Positions 61,149 to 64,000 of a stretch of DNA of 64,000 bases are shown here, one piece after another. The translations under genes were made by a program, and so were the position numbers. Each line of letters opens with the position of its first letter. The first letter of the stretch is position 1. The notes under the pieces were generated by a model, which ran no database searches, had not been told where the DNA came from, and saw only the letters and a program-made list of their open reading frames with translations. Source of the stretch: Paracoccaceae bacterium (GTDB lineage: Bacteria > Pseudomonadota > Alphaproteobacteria > Rhodobacterales > Rhodobacteraceae); assembly GCA_020637675.1 (NCBI GenBank), contig JACKKD010000003.1, positions 496,001 to 560,000 of the forward strand. The letters are read 5' to 3'.

Positions 61149-61335
61149 ACTATCTAACACACTCTAAAATAGACGTTTTCCGAAGCCGCACGAAAAGGAT
61201 GTAAATGCTCTTGGCATGACCAAGAGTTGCCGACACCCTGGAATGACGGCGATGATGCGGTGAAAAGGAACATGACGCGTGTCGGCGCCCCAAGGGAAGC
61301 CCAGCGGCAGACCCTGACGGAAGGGTGAGAAGAAA

Positions 61336-61369
61336 GGCCCCCAGCGGCGGTGGAACGCCAAAGGGGGCC
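61336..61369. other. Two-level hairpin between the integrase and AlpA-like genes
   Basis: GGCCCCC (61336-61342) pairs with GGGGGCC (61363-61369), and GGCG (61346-61349) pairs with CGCC (61356-61359) inside it. A second dyad follows: GGTTCAGAAAC (61371-61381) and GTTTCTGAACC (61429-61439), the latter within CCGG-TTTCTGAA-CCGG. They occupy the non-coding gap 61149-61460. Candidates are a terminator, an attenuator or an operator for the AlpA-type regulator. Confidence 0.45.
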
Positions 61370-61460
61370 AGGTTCAGAAACGGAGAAGTCCCCCCTTTCT
61401 CGCAGATCGAGGAACTGCCGGCAATCCGGTTTCTGAACCGGGGCGCGCGAAGGAGCAGTA

Positions 61461-61651
61461 ATGAACGACAGAACGCTGAGACGCCGCGACGTGGAAGCCC
61501 GCACCGGGCTGTCACGCTCGACTCTTACGCGATGATGGCCCAGGGCACCTTCCAGAAGCCCGTAAGGCTCGGGGCGCGGGCGGTGGGCTGGCCGGAAAGC
61601 GAAATCGCCGCGTGGCTTGAAAGCCGCAAGGCCGAGCGCGACGCCGCCTGA
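61461..61651 (+). pseudogene. AlpA/excisionase-type regulator, frameshifted
   Basis: From the ATG at 61461 (AGGAGC site) the frame reads MNDRTLRRRDVEARTGLSRS then TLTR and stops at a TGA. One base later in the next frame the natural continuation appears: YAMMAQGTFQKPVRLGARAV and GWPESEIAAWLESRKAERDA, ending at 61651. Together they form a normal 63-residue AlpA-like winged-helix protein. A single base is missing near 61530, between the codons for Thr-Leu and Tyr-Ala. AlpA proteins control excision in P4-like elements, so this element may be unable to excise itself. Confidence 0.75.
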
Positions 61652-61655
61652 GCCG

Positions 61656-61877
61656 ATGAAACTCATGGTAAGGGCCCGGAACCTGCGGTGGCAGGAACCG
61701 GGCCGGGAGACCCCGCCAGCGACTGCGGCGGGCATCCCGAACATGCCGTTTTGCGGCCTGAAACGTCACGGCGGCGAGAGCCACCAGTTGCCGGTTCTGT
61801 GTCTGCGGCCGCTTCACGGATTTGACGAAACACAGGCGCAAATCCTTATCGCGCTGATCTCGGAGGCGTTGACATGA
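61656..61877 (+). CDS. Small hypothetical protein of the element
   Basis: A 73-residue protein beginning MKLMVRARNLRWQEPG. It overlaps the next gene by 4 bp (ATGA) and starts 4 bp after the end of the AlpA-like pseudogene, the geometry of a real operon member. It contains two Cys (PFCGLKRHGG and LCLRPLHG) and a helical C-terminal tail. I do not recognise the family. Confidence 0.55.
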   Translation: MKLMVRARNLRWQEPGRETPPATAAGIPNMPFCGLKRHGGESHQLPVLCLRPLHGFDETQAQILIALISEALT

Positions 61878-62758
61878 CCGATGCGCGCACCCTCACGCTG
61901 GCGTTGGGCGGGCAGTGGTATGGCCGATACGGGCTTGCCTTCTGCCCGGCACATGTGAACCGGCGGACACCCGCCCTGTCCCTGTCAACGGGGACCGACG
62001 GGCGCTTCCTGGCGCATTGCCATGCGGGTTGCACCTTCGCGGAGATCGTCGGAGCGATGCTCGGCAGGGGCATTCTCAGAGGCGGCGGCGATCACGCCGC
62101 CTCCGGCCCGGCGGCCCTTGCACGGCGGCAGGCCGAAGATATGGCTGCGGCCGAGAAACGTGCACGGCAGGCCGAACGGCTCTGGCGCGAAAGCCTGAAC
62201 ATCGCGGGCACTCTGGCCGAAGCCTATCTGCGCGGGCGCGGAATTACCTGTCCCTTGCCCGACGCGCTGCGCTTCCACCCCGAATGCTGGCATCCTGCCG
62301 CCCGGCGCTTTCCGGCAATGGTGGCGTTTGTGGATGGCGCCGACGGTTTCGCGGTGCACCGGACCTATCTTGCGCCCGACGGCGCCGGGAAGGCGGCGGT
62401 TGATCCTGCGAAGGCAATGCTTGGGGGCGTTGCAGGCGGCGCTGTGAGGCTCACTGAGGGGCCTGGGCGGCTGGTAGTGGCCGAGGGCATAGAAACCGCC
62501 CTGAGCCTCGCCTCCGGGCTTCTGAGAAGCCCCGCGACGATCTGGGCGGCGCTCTCGACAAGCGGCATGGCCGGGCTGCGTCTTCCCGATCTTCCGGGGC
62601 GGCTGACCATCGCCCCAGACGGCGACGCGGCGGGCCGTGAAGCCGCGCACGCCCTGGCCGAACGCGCGCACGCGCTGGGCTGGATCGTCTCCCTGCTTCC
62701 CGCGCCGGACGGGCGCGACTGGAACGACGTTCTTTGCATGAAAGGCGGTGACGCATGA
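61874..62758 (+). CDS. Toprim-domain (primase-like) protein
   Basis: The 294-residue protein has an N-terminal zinc-binding region (YGLAFCPAHVNRRTP, then HCHAGCTF) like the CHC2-type finger of DNA primases. A linker rich in Arg and Ala follows, then a C-terminal Toprim domain: VVAEGIETALSLASGL holds the catalytic Glu and LTIAPDGDAAGREA the Asp pair. It probably primes or assists DNA replication of the element. Both ends overlap neighbours by 4 bp. Confidence 0.8.
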   Translation: MTDARTLTLALGGQWYGRYGLAFCPAHVNRRTPALSLSTGTDGRFLAHCHAGCTFAEIVGAMLGRGILRGGGDHAASGPAALARRQAEDMAAAEKRARQAERLWRESLNIAGTLAEAYLRGRGITCPLPDALRFHPECWHPAARRFPAMVAFVDGADGFAVHRTYLAPDGAGKAAVDPAKAMLGGVAGGAVRLTEGPGRLVVAEGIETALSLASGLLRSPATIWAALSTSGMAGLRLPDLPGRLTIAPDGDAAGREAAHALAERAHALGWIVSLLPAPDGRDWNDVLCMKGGDA

Positions 62759-64000
62759 ACGCGCACGCGCAAGAAATCTCCTATCGCCCCGAAGGCCCGC
62801 AACCGCTCGTGCGCCCGGTTGCAACTGGTGCCGCATATCCCGTTGAAGCCCTGGGGCCGCTGCGCGCGGCAGTGGAGGCGGTGCAGGGCATGACGCAGGC
62901 TCCGGTGGCGATCCCGGCCGCATCGGCGCTGGCCGTGGCATCGCTGGCGGTGCAGGGCTTCGCGGATGTGGAAACGCTCGGTGGCACGAGACCCTTGTCG
63001 CTCTACCTTCTGACAATCGCGCAATCGGGCGAGAGGAAATCAAGCTGTGACGCGCCCCTGATGGCCGCTCTGCGCGCATATGAGAGGGACCAGGCGCAGG
63101 CACGGCGCGACGACGTGGTGGCGTGGCAGAACAGGCACGCGCTCTGGAAGGTGGAACGCGAGCGTATTCTTGCCGACGCCAAGAGGGGCAGGGGCGAAAA
63201 GCGCATCGTGGCGGAAGTCGATCTGCGGGCGCTCGGGGCCGAACCTGCAGCGCCGCCGTCCGTTGATCGCACGGTGACAGAACCGACCTATGAGGGGCTG
63301 ACCCGACTTTTTGCGGAGGGCCAACCGTCGCTCGGCATATTCAGCGATGAGGGCGGGCAATTCCTCGGTGGCTTCGCCATGAACGCGGACAACCGGCAAA
63401 AGACACTGGCCGCGCTGAATGACCTTTGGCAGGGAAGCCCGATCCGACGGACGCGGGCGGGCGAGGGCGCGTTCACGCTCTACGGGCGGCGGCTGGCCGT
63501 TCACCTGATGGCGCAACCGGGCGTGGCGCGGGCGTTCATGGCTGACCCTCTGGCGGGCGACACCGGCTTTTTGCCCCGCTTCCTGATCTGCGAACCGCCC
63601 AGCGCTATCGGAACCCGGCTTCACGCGAACGCACGGCACGACGCGCACGCGCTGGAAGGCTTCGGGCGGCGGCTGCAATCGGTGCTGCAAACGCCCCTGC
63701 CGATGGACCCGGAAACCCGCGAATTGCACCTCCGCCCGCTTCCTTTGGCCCGAGAGGCGCGGGAACTTCTGGTGCAGTTTTCCGACGCTATCGAGGTGCA
63801 ACAGGCCCCCGATGGCGACCTTGCGCACGTTACGGGCTACGCATCCAAGGCGGCGGAACAGGCGGCGCGCATCGCGGGCACGCTGACACTCTGGCGCGAT
63901 CTGCACGCCCCCGAGGTGCGGGCGCGCGACATGATGGACGCAATCACGCTGGCGCAATTCTATCTGGCCGAAGCTTCGCGCATGGCAGAGGCCGCGACCG
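62755..64000 (+). CDS. DUF3987-domain protein (partial)
   Basis: At least 415 codons run from the ATG at 62755 to the right edge with no stop. The N-terminal region, VPIPAASALAVASLA-like, and the loop LLTIAQSGERKSSCD fit DUF3987. This family in phages and plasmid-like elements accompanies primases and resembles a replicative helicase ATPase. The Cys where a Thr/Ser is usual in the loop is notable. Function as helicase/ATPase of the replication module is inferred from the Toprim neighbour. Confidence 0.75.
   Translation, partial: MNAHAQEISYRPEGPQPLVRPVATGAAYPVEALGPLRAAVEAVQGMTQAPVAIPAASALAVASLAVQGFADVETLGGTRPLSLYLLTIAQSGERKSSCDAPLMAALRAYERDQAQARRDDVVAWQNRHALWKVERERILADAKRGRGEKRIVAEVDLRALGAEPAAPPSVDRTVTEPTYEGLTRLFAEGQPSLGIFSDEGGQFLGGFAMNADNRQKTLAALNDLWQGSPIRRTRAGEGAFTLYGRRLAVHLMAQPGVARAFMADPLAGDTGFLPRFLICEPPSAIGTRLHANARHDAHALEGFGRRLQSVLQTPLPMDPETRELHLRPLPLAREARELLVQFSDAIEVQQAPDGDLAHVTGYASKAAEQAARIAGTLTLWRDLHAPEVRARDMMDAITLAQFYLAEASRMAEAAT

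Larger units (their letters stand above)
59760..64000. mobile_element. Left part of an integrated P4-like element
   Basis: Integrase, AlpA-like gene (broken), a small protein, a Toprim-domain protein and a DUF3987 protein follow one another on one strand in the order usual for P4-like satellites and integrated plasmid-like elements. The element continues beyond the right edge. Its left attachment site should lie between the hemerythrin gene and the integrase (59375-59759). Confidence 0.7.

Noticed and set aside
1..64000. CRISPR arrays and toxin-antitoxin or restriction systems
   Set aside because: No regularly spaced repeats and no genes of these families were seen.

Overview
The window is high-GC, tightly packed bacterial chromosome with short intergenic gaps and many 4-bp ATGA start/stop overlaps. 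The gene content points to an alphaproteobacterium of the Rhodobacterales/Paracoccus type: a narR-narK(fused)-narGHJI nitrate respiration locus, a cysteate/sulfonate operon of the roseobacter kind, and many ABC transporters paired with catabolic genes. This is inference from gene content; no species can be fixed.

Layout. (1) 1-8.1 kb: a dipeptide/oligopeptide-type ABC transporter (permease cut by the window edge, plus binding protein) diverges from a GntR regulator, a creatininase-like amidohydrolase, a PanE-like reductase, an SDR, an M20 peptidase and an amidase. This looks like uptake and stepwise amide hydrolysis of an unknown compound. (2) 8.2-18.3 kb: an IS3 remnant, then a nine-gene minus-strand operon for an organosulfonate (cysteate sulfo-lyase, DegT aminotransferase, Asp/Glu racemase-family protein, TauABC-type importer, HpsN-type dehydrogenase, YeiH/CuyZ-type exporter, alpha/beta hydrolase). 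A divergent LysR gene faces it. (3) 18.5-19.6 kb: rsgA. (4) 19.7-30.2 kb: accessory DNA. It has an XRE-type gene broken by an in-frame amber codon, a small catabolic set (hydrolase, LysR, orphan Tat-exported binding protein, ADP-forming acyl-CoA synthetase, MaoC-like hydratase), and a wreck made of MHS transporter, arsenite oxidase (aioA) and tyrosine recombinase fragments. The wreck abuts the 4.5S/SRP RNA gene ffs. The last 14 bp of ffs recur as a direct repeat 10.4 kb away, so a decayed island integrated at ffs is plausible.

(5) 30.4-34 kb: a hydrolase, a small phosphatase and two minus-strand transporters, one with an apparent internal deletion. (6) 34.2-47.4 kb: a nitronate monooxygenase, a PotDABC-type importer, two crotonase-fold enzymes, an acyl-CoA dehydrogenase, a TetR regulator, a second ADP-forming acyl-CoA synthetase, a ThDP enzyme and a VOC protein. 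Together they resemble import and CoA-dependent breakdown of an unidentified small acid. (7) 47.5-59.4 kb: the respiratory nitrate reductase locus with two FNR-type boxes between narR and narK, followed by a parvulin and a hemerythrin protein. (8) 59.8 kb to the end: the start of an integrated element with a P4-type integrase, a frameshifted AlpA-type gene, a Toprim protein and a DUF3987 protein cut by the window edge.

Two patterns run across the window. All four ABC binding-protein genes are followed at once by a strong intercistronic hairpin. Decay is concentrated in the two mobile segments. No CRISPR array, rRNA or tRNA gene was recognised.
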